Position numbers and translations under genes: made by a program
In this document: positions 17,641 to 25,362 of the stretch, piece after piece
Position numbering within the stretch: the stretch's first letter is position 1
Layout of the letters: each line of letters starts with the position of its first letter
Notes under the pieces: model-generated
What the model was told of the DNA's origin: nothing
What the model saw: the letters and a program-made list of their open reading frames with translations, nothing else
Database searches by the model: none
Assembly (NCBI GenBank): GCA_902776835.1
Contig: CACYRK010000002.1
Span: 62,001 to 126,000 of the forward strand
DNA length: 64,000 nt
From: an uncultured Bacteroidales bacterium
GTDB taxonomy: Bacteria > Bacteroidota > Bacteroidia > Bacteroidales > Muribaculaceae
Direction: 5' to 3'

Positions 17641-20421
17641 ATGAGTGATAAACAAAAGTTTGACATAAAATCGATGCTCAAGGTGGGCACTACGCTGCAG
17701 ATGGGCAAGTATCGTATCGAGCGCTACTTGTCGAGCGGCGGATTCGGCAACACCTATGTGGCTCGAAATACAGCCTTCGATGAGATTGTCGCCATCAAGG
17801 AGTTCTTTATGAAGGGCGTCACACAACGCGAGAACAATAACACTACCGTGAGTGTGAGTAATTCGGTCAACCAGGACCAATTTGCCGAGCAACGCGACAA
17901 ATTCCGTAAAGAAGCACGTCGCTTGCGCGTGTTGCACAGCCCCAATATCGTGTCGGTGAGCGACCTCTTTGACGAGAATGGCACCGTATACTATGTGATG
18001 GACTATATCGACGGCTACTCACTCAGCGAGCGTGTGAAAGGCGGTGGCCCGATGCATGAGAACGAGGTGATTCCTTACCTGCATCAGGTGCTTAACGGAC
18101 TCGAGGAAGTGCATAACAAAGGCATCTGGCACCTCGACCTCAAGCCGGCCAACATTATGGTTGACCGTGACGGTCGCCGCGTGCGCATCATCGACTTCGG
18201 TGCCAGTAAGCAACTTACCCCCGAAGGCTTAGCCACGTCGAGCGCGCTGTGCTTTACTGCCGGATATGCGCCGCGTGAGCAGATGGAGCAAAACATGTCG
18301 AAGTTCGGTCCGTGGACCGACCTCTATGCCTTAGGCGCAACGCTCTACTACCTGCTTACCGGCAAGCGTCCGCCCATGCCCAGCGACATCGAGGACGACC
18401 ACCAGGCCGCCCTGCCATTCCCTCCCACGGTGAGCCGCCCCATGCGCGACCTCATCTATTGGATGATGACGCCGTCACGCAGCAAGCGTCCGCAGAATGT
18501 GAATGCTGTGCGAGGCTACTTGGCTCAGATGCCACAGTTGCAAGCCGCCGCGCAGCAATCGATGATGGGGCAGCAACCGCTGCGTCCCATGCAACCGATG
18601 CAACCGCAACAACCCATGCAACCTATGCAGCCGCAACAGCCTATGCAGCCGCAACAGCCTATGCAGCCTATGCCTGGCGTTGCCGCTGCCGGCGCAGGAT
18701 TTATACCCCCCATGCCTCAACAGCAGGCTCAGATGCAGGCTCAACAGCAGGCAAGGATTGAGGCTGAGCGCCGTGCCCGCGAGGAGGCAGAACGCAAGGC
18801 TCGTGAAGAGGCCGAGCGCCGTGCAGGCGAAGAGGCTGAGCGTCGTGCCCGTGAAGAGGCAGAACGCAAGGCTCGTGAAGAGGCAGAACGCAAAGCCCGC
18901 GAGGAGGCAGAACGCAAAGCCCGCGAAGAGGCTGAGCGTCGTGCCCGTGAAGAGGCAGAACGCAAGGCTCGTGAAGAGGCAGAACGCAAAGCCCGCGAGG
19001 AGGCTGAGCGTCGTGCCCGCGAGGAGGCAGAGCGCCGTGCCCGCGAAGAGGCTGAGCGCCGTGCCCGCGAAGAGGCCGAGCGCCGTGCCCGCGAGGAGGC
19101 TGAGCGTCGTGCCCGCGAAGAGGCTGAACGCAAGGCTCGTGAGGAGGCCGAGCGCCGTGCCCGCGAGGAGGCTGAACGCAAGGCTCGTGAAGAGGCAGAA
19201 CGCAAGGCCCGCGAAGAGGCCGAGCGCCGTGCCCGCGAGGAGACAGAGCGCAAGGCTCGCGAAGAAGCAGAACGCCGCGCCCGTGAAGAGGCCGAGCGTA
19301 TGGCTCGTGAAGAAGCAGAACGCCGCGCCCGCGAGGAGGCTCAACGCAAGGCCGCTCTTGAGGCTGAGCGCAAAGCCCGCGAGGAAGCCGAGCGTCAGGC
19401 ACAAGAGGCTGAACGCCTGCGCATTGCAGCCGAGCAAGCCGAGCAACGTCGCCTCGAGGCTGAGCGTAAGGCACAGGCTGCTGCATCGCAACTTGCTCAG
19501 CAACAAGCCGCAAAGCAGGCTCAGAACAATATGCCGTTGACCGATGAAAAAACCATTATCCCTCAACAGCCCCAACAGCAACGTGGACCGCAGCCCCAGC
19601 AGCAACGTGGACCGCAGCCCCAACAGCAACGTGGACCGCAGCCCCAACAGCAGCGTGGCCCGCAACAGCCCCAACAGCAGCGTGGTCCGCAACAGCCTCA
19701 GCAAATGGGAGCCCCGATGCAGGCGCGTGGCGACGAGCGCACCGTAATTACTGGTCCTGCAAGACCTGGAGGTCCTCAACAGCAGCCCATGAGGCAGCAA
19801 GGTGGCCAGCAACCCATGAGACAGCAAGGCGGCCAGCAACCGATGCAACAACGTCCGGCAACCGGACCGGCACAACCGCAATCCAAGGGCGGCAAAAAGA
19901 CAGGGCTTATCATTGGAGCCGCTCTCGTGGCCGCTGCTCTGCTCGGTGCCGGTATCTTCTTGGCTCTGAACGGCAATTCCAAGCCCGATGCCGCCACCGA
20001 AGAGAACAAAACCGAAGCCGTCGCTACTACGACTACCACCGACGTGAAGAAAGTTATCGATCAGCAGTGTAAAAACGATGTGCTGGGTGGCTATAAATAT
20101 ACTGGAGAGGTCGATGCCGACGGAAAGCCGCACGGCAAGGGCAAAGCGACCTTCGTGTCAGGCCCCGCCGAGGGTGCTGTGTACTCTGGACCGTTCAACC
20201 ATGGTGTCTTTGAAGGTGAAAATGCCCATTATGAAATGGGTGGCGATACCTTCGACGGCAGTTGGAAAAACAACGGCTTCGACAAGGGTAAATACGTGAA
20301 TAACTCTGGTAAGGAGTACTTCGTAGGAACCTTCAAGAATGGCTCGGCCTATGATGGCACGTGGTACGAACTGGGTACCGACAAGAAGAAATTTGACGTT
20401 AAAAACGGAAATCAACAATAA
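17641..20421 (+). CDS. Ser/Thr kinase with 255-residue charged helix and MORN-like C-terminus (kinase D)
   Basis: This is a 926-residue protein. Kinase domain, residues about 25-290: SSGGFGNTY, VAIKEFF, FRKEARRLRVLH, HLDLKPANIMV, IIDFGASK, GYAPREQMEQ (non-RD, HLD). Then come MQPQQP repeats, followed at residues about 371-625 by a continuous heptad array of REEAERRA/REEAERKA, likely a single alpha helix or coiled coil. A Q/RGP repeat follows, then a membrane helix at about 754-776. The C-terminal ~130 residues contain MORN-like units (YTGEVDADGKPHGKGKATF, AVYSGPFNHGVFEGE, FDGSWKNNGFDKGKY). The long helix would hold the kinase far from the membrane. The stop codon overlaps the next kinase start by one base. 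Confidence 0.93.
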   Translation: MSDKQKFDIKSMLKVGTTLQMGKYRIERYLSSGGFGNTYVARNTAFDEIVAIKEFFMKGVTQRENNNTTVSVSNSVNQDQFAEQRDKFRKEARRLRVLHSPNIVSVSDLFDENGTVYYVMDYIDGYSLSERVKGGGPMHENEVIPYLHQVLNGLEEVHNKGIWHLDLKPANIMVDRDGRRVRIIDFGASKQLTPEGLATSSALCFTAGYAPREQMEQNMSKFGPWTDLYALGATLYYLLTGKRPPMPSDIEDDHQAALPFPPTVSRPMRDLIYWMMTPSRSKRPQNVNAVRGYLAQMPQLQAAAQQSMMGQQPLRPMQPMQPQQPMQPMQPQQPMQPQQPMQPMPGVAAAGAGFIPPMPQQQAQMQAQQQARIEAERRAREEAERKAREEAERRAGEEAERRAREEAERKAREEAERKAREEAERKAREEAERRAREEAERKAREEAERKAREEAERRAREEAERRAREEAERRAREEAERRAREEAERRAREEAERKAREEAERRAREEAERKAREEAERKAREEAERRAREETERKAREEAERRAREEAERMAREEAERRAREEAQRKAALEAERKAREEAERQAQEAERLRIAAEQAEQRRLEAERKAQAAASQLAQQQAAKQAQNNMPLTDEKTIIPQQPQQQRGPQPQQQRGPQPQQQRGPQPQQQRGPQQPQQQRGPQQPQQMGAPMQARGDERTVITGPARPGGPQQQPMRQQGGQQPMRQQGGQQPMQQRPATGPAQPQSKGGKKTGLIIGAALVAAALLGAGIFLALNGNSKPDAATEENKTEAVATTTTTDVKKVIDQQCKNDVLGGYKYTGEVDADGKPHGKGKATFVSGPAEGAVYSGPFNHGVFEGENAHYEMGGDTFDGSWKNNGFDKGKYVNNSGKEYFVGTFKNGSAYDGTWYELGTDKKKFDVKNGNQQ
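18757..19400 (+). repeat. 21-bp tandem coding repeat (REEAERR/K-A heptads)
   Basis: About 28 consecutive 21-base units, each encoding one heptad of REEAER(R/K)A type, with silent variation between units. Unequal crossing-over would add or remove whole heptads. Confidence 0.88.
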
Positions 20422-22226
20422 TGGAAAAGCAAATTAATGTAGGCTCGATGCTCCAAGTGGGGGCAACTCTGCAGATGGGCAAGTACCGCATTGAGCGGTA
20501 TCTCTCGAGCGGCGGATTTGGCAATACATATGTGGCAACCAATGTGCCTTTCTCGGAAACGGTCGCGATAAAGGAATTCTTTATCAGCGGTGTTACCGAC
20601 CGCAACCAGATGGACGGCAAGGTGACGGTGAGCAACTACGATAACTCATTCATGTTCACCGAGCAACTCAACAAATTCCGTAAAGAGGCCCAGCGACTCC
20701 GCAAACTCCACAGTGCCAACATTGTGGGTGTGTACGACCTCTTCGACGAAAACGGTACTGCCTACTATGTGATGGACTATATCAAGGGCGAGACGCTGGC
20801 CGAGCGCATGCAGCGCACCGGAAAGACCATACCCATTCCGCTGGTCGAGAAAGCAGCCACGCAAATCCTTAACGCCCTCGATGAGATACACTCGCAGAAA
20901 CTGTTCCACATGGACATCAAGCCGGGTAACATCATGATTGATGAGAACGACCAGATGAAACTTATCGACTTCGGTGCCAGCAAGCAGGTGAAAAACAGTT
21001 CGGGCGAGAGCATCGACTCGGTGAGCGACACCGCATTCTGCTACACCCTGGGCTATGCCCCCAGCGAGCAGGTGCAGCGCTCGTCGAAACTCATCGGACC
21101 TTGGACCGACTTCTACGCATTTGGTGCAACGCTCTACAATTTGCTTACGGGCGAAAAGCCGCCCATGACTGGCGAGATTCTGGAGGACGGCTTCGACGCT
21201 TTCCATTTCCCAGAAAATCTTAATCCGTTGCTGCGCACACTCATCTTGTGGTTTATGCAGCCGTCGACGCAACGTCGTCCGCAGAACGTCAATGAGGTGC
21301 GCCGATTCCTCAAGACAGGCCAACTGCCTCATCGACAGCCTGGTCGTGTCGATGATGAAGAGGAAACCCCCGTGGCACCGAAAGCCGAGGAACCTCAGAT
21401 TCGCGTCGTTCCTCCTGCAGGAAAAGCACAAAAGCCTGCCGAGCCTAAGGTGATGGATGCCGTGATTATGGATGCCGTTGTGCTCGACGGCGTTCAAGAG
21501 GCAATTCCGGTAGGCGACGACGATGTGGTGATGATTGCCGATGACCAGCCGGTCGAAGCGCAAGTGGCCGAAATTTTGGAAGCCGAGCCGGTCTATGAGG
21601 CTCAGCCGGCCGCTCAGCCACAGGCTGTTGAAACCGTCACACCCGGGCAACAGCAACCGCCTTACCAGCCGCAACAACAGCCGCAATACCAGCAGCCCGC
21701 TTATCAACAGCAGCCACAGTATCAGCAGCCTGCATATCAACAGCAGCCGCAATATCAGCAGTCGCAATACCAACAACAGGCTTATCAGCAGAGGCAATTC
21801 GGCACGCCGTCGCGGCCTGCTGCACCCCAGGATTTGGGACTGTGGGGCTACTTCGTGCAGTGCCTCACCAAGAAGTATGCCAGTTTTAGTGGCCGTGCAC
21901 GCCGCAAAGAGTATTGGTCGTTCTTCTTGTTCAACATGTTGATATCAATCGTTTTGTATGCATTCTTAATGTATGCAAGTGTTCAATTATTTACATCTGG
22001 CTCCGAAACTCTGTACTACATTGCTATGGCGTTGATGACTATTTTTAGTCTTGGCACTCTTGTCCCCGGCCTCGCGGTGATGGTACGGCGTCTGCACGAC
22101 ATCGGTAAGAATGGCGTTTACATCTTGATGGGACTTATCCCATTAGTGGGAGGCATCATCCTTCTTATCTACGCTTGTACCGAGGGTACCAAGGGCCCCA
22201 ATGAGTTTGGCCCCAGCCCCAAGTAA
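20421..22226 (+). CDS. Ser/Thr kinase fused to DUF805 membrane domain (kinase E)
   Basis: This is a 601-residue protein. The kinase domain shows SSGGFGNTY, VAIKEFF, FRKEAQRLRKLH, HMDIKPGNIMI, LIDFGASK, GYAPSEQVQ; it is non-RD (HMD). Residues about 300-465 are an acidic then Gln/Tyr-rich linker with YQQQPQYQQPA repeats. From about residue 473 a DUF805 domain begins: FSGRARRKEYWSFFLFN, PGLAVMVRRLHDIGKNG and LIYACTEGTKGPNEFG are its hallmark motifs, with three to four hydrophobic helices. DUF805 function is unknown. A DUF805-kinase fusion differs from the single-pass neighbours and keeps both ends cytoplasmic. ATG overlaps the stop of kinase D by one base (TAATG), so translation is probably coupled. 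A terminator follows. Confidence 0.93.
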   Translation: MEKQINVGSMLQVGATLQMGKYRIERYLSSGGFGNTYVATNVPFSETVAIKEFFISGVTDRNQMDGKVTVSNYDNSFMFTEQLNKFRKEAQRLRKLHSANIVGVYDLFDENGTAYYVMDYIKGETLAERMQRTGKTIPIPLVEKAATQILNALDEIHSQKLFHMDIKPGNIMIDENDQMKLIDFGASKQVKNSSGESIDSVSDTAFCYTLGYAPSEQVQRSSKLIGPWTDFYAFGATLYNLLTGEKPPMTGEILEDGFDAFHFPENLNPLLRTLILWFMQPSTQRRPQNVNEVRRFLKTGQLPHRQPGRVDDEEETPVAPKAEEPQIRVVPPAGKAQKPAEPKVMDAVIMDAVVLDGVQEAIPVGDDDVVMIADDQPVEAQVAEILEAEPVYEAQPAAQPQAVETVTPGQQQPPYQPQQQPQYQQPAYQQQPQYQQPAYQQQPQYQQSQYQQQAYQQRQFGTPSRPAAPQDLGLWGYFVQCLTKKYASFSGRARRKEYWSFFLFNMLISIVLYAFLMYASVQLFTSGSETLYYIAMALMTIFSLGTLVPGLAVMVRRLHDIGKNGVYILMGLIPLVGGIILLIYACTEGTKGPNEFGPSPK

Positions 22227-22232
22227 AATATT

Positions 22233-22266
22233 AAAAGACACTCACTCCTGCGCGAGTGTCTTTTTT
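22233..22266 (+). terminator. Rho-independent terminator closing the signalling island
   Basis: AAAAGACACTC (22233-22243) pairs with GAGTGTCTTTT (22254-22264) around a 10-base loop, with six T from 22261 to 22266. The next gene starts only 7 bases after the last T. Confidence 0.9.
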
Positions 22267-22273
22267 ATATAAT

Positions 22274-23854
22274 ATGATTGAAGAACTGCAAATACGCGTA
22301 ACTCCTCGTGTTGCCGCCAGCGACGATGCCATCAAGGGCGTCGCCGCCAGCGAGTTGCGTGTGGATTCACGTCGAATATCAGGAATACGCATCATAAAGC
22401 GCTCAATCGACGCGCGCAAGCGGCAAGTTATGGTCAACCTCAAACTGCGTGCTTACGTCGACCAGCCGCTGACCGACGATTATCTGGTGCCCCCCATCGA
22501 GTATAAGCCGGTTGACGGTTCGCGTCAGGCAGTCGTGGTTGGAGCAGGCCCGGGAGGCCTGTTTGCCGCGTTGCGACTAATAGAGTTAGGCGTGAAACCC
22601 ATTGTGCTTGAGCGCGGAAAAGACGTAAAAAGCCGGCGTGTGGACGTGGCGCGCATCTCCCGCGAGAGCATCATCGACCCCGATAGCAACTATTGCTTCG
22701 GCGAGGGTGGGGCAGGAGCCTATAGCGACGGCAAACTGTACACTCGCAGCAAGAAACGCGGCTCGGTGGAGCGCATCTTGGGCATCTTTGTGCAACACGG
22801 CGCCAGCGAGAACATCCTCGTTGACGCGCATCCGCACATTGGCAGCGACCGCCTGCCTGCCGTGATTGAGTGCATGCGCAACACCATTATCGGATGTGGC
22901 GGCGAAGTGCTTTTCAATCATCGTGTTACGGCTCTAACTCTCACTGATGGCGAGGTTACTGGCGTCACTTGTGCCAATGGCGAGTGCTTCGAGGGCCCAG
23001 TGATTCTTGCCACGGGCCATTCGGCACGCGATGTCTATGAGATGCTGCATGGCCTGCACATCAATCTTGAGCCGAAAGGTCTTGCCATAGGAGTGCGCCT
23101 TGAGCACCCACAGCACATTATCGACCAAATACAATATCACAACCCGGCCGGCCGCGGCGAGTATCTGCCGGCTGCCGAGTACAGTTTTGTCACTCAGGTC
23201 GACGGCCGTGGTGTGTACTCGTTCTGTATGTGCCCGGGTGGTGTGGTGGTGCCGGCGGCAAGCGCACCGGGCCAGTTGGTGGTGAACGGTATGTCGCCCA
23301 GCCGCCGCGACACTTATTGGGCAAACTCGGGCATGGTGGTCGAGATTCACCCTGAGGACTTGCCACCGCAATATGCCCAGCATGGTGTGATGGCGATGAT
23401 GCGTTTTTTGCAGGACGTCGAGGCTCGAGCCTTCGAGCAAGCCGGACGCACACAGTGTGCTGGAGCGCAACGCATGCTCGACTTTATCGAGGGACGGCCG
23501 TCGAAACTCATACCACCGTCGTCGTATCCCGCAGGCCTGCAGCCCTCGCGACTCGACCAGTGGCTGCCCAGCTATGTGAGTGGACGTCTGCGTAAAGGCT
23601 TCAAGACCTTCGGACGTGCGGCACGAGGCTTTGTCACCAACGACGCCATCGTGATTGGCGTGGAGACACGCACATCTTCGCCATTGCGAATACCTCGTGA
23701 TCAACTCACACTGTGCCACCCCGACATTAAGGGACTTTATCCCTGCGGCGAAGGGGCCGGATTTGCAGGCGGTATTGTGTCGAGCGCTATCGACGGCGAG
23801 CGATGCGCCGAGGCGCTCTGCAACCAATTAGGATTATTAACCACAATTCAATAA
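22274..23854 (+). CDS. FAD-dependent oxidoreductase (COG2509-like)
   Basis: This 526-residue protein has an ~85-residue N-terminal ferredoxin-like region, then a dinucleotide-binding fold (VVVGAGPGGLFAALRLIELG ending in LERG). Further motifs are GEGGAGAYSDGKLYTRSK, VILATGHSARD and the C-terminal GLYPCGEGAGFAGGIVSSA. The family is widespread and poorly characterised; the substrate is unknown. I use ATG 22274; a GTG six codons earlier falls in the terminator stem. The start is 7 bases after the preceding terminator U-tract, leaving no room for a separate promoter, so expression may depend on read-through or a promoter inside kinase E. The GH13 gene follows after 6 bases. Confidence 0.88.
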   Translation: MIEELQIRVTPRVAASDDAIKGVAASELRVDSRRISGIRIIKRSIDARKRQVMVNLKLRAYVDQPLTDDYLVPPIEYKPVDGSRQAVVVGAGPGGLFAALRLIELGVKPIVLERGKDVKSRRVDVARISRESIIDPDSNYCFGEGGAGAYSDGKLYTRSKKRGSVERILGIFVQHGASENILVDAHPHIGSDRLPAVIECMRNTIIGCGGEVLFNHRVTALTLTDGEVTGVTCANGECFEGPVILATGHSARDVYEMLHGLHINLEPKGLAIGVRLEHPQHIIDQIQYHNPAGRGEYLPAAEYSFVTQVDGRGVYSFCMCPGGVVVPAASAPGQLVVNGMSPSRRDTYWANSGMVVEIHPEDLPPQYAQHGVMAMMRFLQDVEARAFEQAGRTQCAGAQRMLDFIEGRPSKLIPPSSYPAGLQPSRLDQWLPSYVSGRLRKGFKTFGRAARGFVTNDAIVIGVETRTSSPLRIPRDQLTLCHPDIKGLYPCGEGAGFAGGIVSSAIDGERCAEALCNQLGLLTTIQ

Positions 23855-23860
23855 CCAATT

Positions 23861-25192
23861 ATGAAGAAGTATCTCTTATTGTTTTCCATGGCGCTGGTTT
23901 TGCTGCTCTCAATCAGCAGTTGCCGCCCAAAGGAGAAAGAACCTTACAACGTCGTCGAGGCAAAGGACGTGGTGATGTATCAGGTGAATCCGCGAGTGTT
24001 TGCTCCGCAGAACTCGCTGAAAGCAGTCACTGCGCGTATCGACTCGATTAAGGACCTGGGTGTGAACGTAATCTGGATAATGCCGATTTATCCCATCGGC
24101 AAGGAGAAAACTAAAAATTCACCTTATTCAATCAGCAACTACACTGCTATCGCCCCTGAGTTTGGTACGATTGAGGACCTGAAAGAACTCGTCGACTCAT
24201 GCCATGCTCGTGACATGGGCGTGATACTCGACTGGGTGGCCAACCACACCGCTTGGGACCATCCGTGGGTGACAGAGCACCCCGATTGGTACACACATGA
24301 TGAAAAAGGCAACATCATCTCCCCGCCGAACACCGACTGGTACGATGTCGCCGACTTGAATTACGACAGCCCCGACCTGCGCAAGGCAATGATCGACGCC
24401 ATGACATTCTGGATTAAGGATGTGGGCATCGACGGTTTCCGCTGCGACGTCGCCGACTGGGTGCCGGTCGACTTCTGGAAGACGGCCATCGCCACCCTGC
24501 GCAAGGCCGCGAAGCCCCGCCGCATACTCATGCTTGCCGAGGGTAACCGTGTCGACAACTTCACCGTGGCTGGCTTCGACATGAACTATGCTTGGGACTT
24601 CAAGAACGCTCTTGTCAAGGTGTTCAACGGTGCTCCGGTCGACTCGCTCTTCGCTGCCGACAAGGCTGAGTACGACAGCATCCCCAAAGGCAAGATGAAA
24701 CTGCGCTTTACCACCAATCACGACTATGCCACACACGCCTCGCCCACAACCGAGTTTATCAACGAACGTGGCTCGATGGCCGCTTGGGTCACTTGCGTGA
24801 TGCTGCATGGCGGACCGCTCATCTACGGGTCGCAAGAGGTGGCTTACCCCGACACTATCAATTTCTTCCACTATGTGCCGGTCGACTGGAGCGCATGCCC
24901 CGAGATTTTCAATGAGTATAAGCAGTTGATTAAACTCTACAAGGAGAATTCGGCCCTGCATCGCGGCGAACTTAAGCCTTTTGCCAACCGCGATATCGTG
25001 GCATTTGAGCGCATCGACGACAAGGAGCGCGTGCTCGTGCTGGCCAATGTGCGCAACGACTCCAAGCAGATTAAGACACCTGTGGGCTGGATTGATATCG
25101 ACCTGATCGATATGGTGACCGGCAAGGCCATCGTACTGCCCGAGTCGTTCACCCTCGACCCATTCGAGTACTACATCCTCCAGCCAAAGTAA
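23861..25192 (+). CDS. GH13 alpha-amylase-family lipoprotein
   Basis: This 443-residue protein has a lipoprotein signal (hydrophobic core ending in SISSC-R). GH13 conserved regions are visible: ILDWVANHT (region I), GFRCDVADW with the Asp nucleophile (II), ILMLAEGN with the acid/base Glu (III) and FTTNHDYAT (IV). It should cleave or rearrange alpha-glucans at the envelope. A compact C-terminal beta domain follows. There is no LES-type acidic motif after the Cys (residues RPKEKE), and no SusC/SusD genes are nearby, so it is not a typical polysaccharide utilisation locus member. It is probably co-transcribed with the upstream oxidoreductase, an unexplained pairing. Confidence 0.9.
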   Translation: MKKYLLLFSMALVLLLSISSCRPKEKEPYNVVEAKDVVMYQVNPRVFAPQNSLKAVTARIDSIKDLGVNVIWIMPIYPIGKEKTKNSPYSISNYTAIAPEFGTIEDLKELVDSCHARDMGVILDWVANHTAWDHPWVTEHPDWYTHDEKGNIISPPNTDWYDVADLNYDSPDLRKAMIDAMTFWIKDVGIDGFRCDVADWVPVDFWKTAIATLRKAAKPRRILMLAEGNRVDNFTVAGFDMNYAWDFKNALVKVFNGAPVDSLFAADKAEYDSIPKGKMKLRFTTNHDYATHASPTTEFINERGSMAAWVTCVMLHGGPLIYGSQEVAYPDTINFFHYVPVDWSACPEIFNEYKQLIKLYKENSALHRGELKPFANRDIVAFERIDDKERVLVLANVRNDSKQIKTPVGWIDIDLIDMVTGKAIVLPESFTLDPFEYYILQPK

Positions 25193-25197
25193 TTCAG

Positions 25198-25253
25198 ATA
25201 ACAGATAACAGTTAACAGATAACAGTTTACAGTTAACAGATAACAGATAACAG
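25198..25253. repeat. Eight tandem heptamers, WTAACAG
   Basis: Eight consecutive 7-base units (ATAACAG or TTAACAG, one TTTACAG) lie directly after the GH13 stop codon, between convergent genes. They are non-coding, and seven-base units would shift frame if translated. Confidence 0.85.
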
Positions 25254-25258
25254 ATTTT

Positions 25259-25342
25259 AAACTACGGATTATTCTGATTATGCTGAGTCTGGCCGTATAT
25301 GGCTCGGAGAATTCTCAGATAAATCAGATTAATCCGTAGTTT
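25259..25342. repeat. 29-bp imperfect inverted repeat, 84 bases overall
   Basis: AAACTACGGATTATTCTGAT... (25259-25287) pairs with its near-complement ending in TTAATCCGTAGTTT (25314-25342), with about three or four mismatches and a 26-base centre. It lies between the convergent GH13 gene and the pseudophosphatase gene. It may act as a two-way terminator, or be a short MITE-like element. Confidence 0.75.
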
Positions 25343-25362
25343 ATTGTTTGTGTCAGAGTTGT

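Noticed and set aside
18757..19400. Regularly spaced repeats that could suggest CRISPR
   Set aside because: Units are contiguous 21-mers in frame with kinase D, without spacers.
18475..20133. Long minus-strand open frame (about 550 codons) inside kinase D
   Set aside because: It is created by the 21-bp repeat and biased codon use of the real gene; the product is Leu/Ala/Phe-rich without a fold. A similar frame exists at 4796-6187 opposite the PP2C.
1..22266. Type VI secretion locus (kinase, PP2C, FHA, FGE-like domain)
   Set aside because: No tss/tssB-C, VgrG, Hcp, ClpV or membrane complex gene occurs in the window. Kept only as a comparison.
1..22266. Anti-phage defence island
   Set aside because: Kinase, phosphatase and Sel1 genes occur, but no nuclease, abortive-infection effector, restriction gene or mobile element was seen around them. 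Not excluded, but unsupported.
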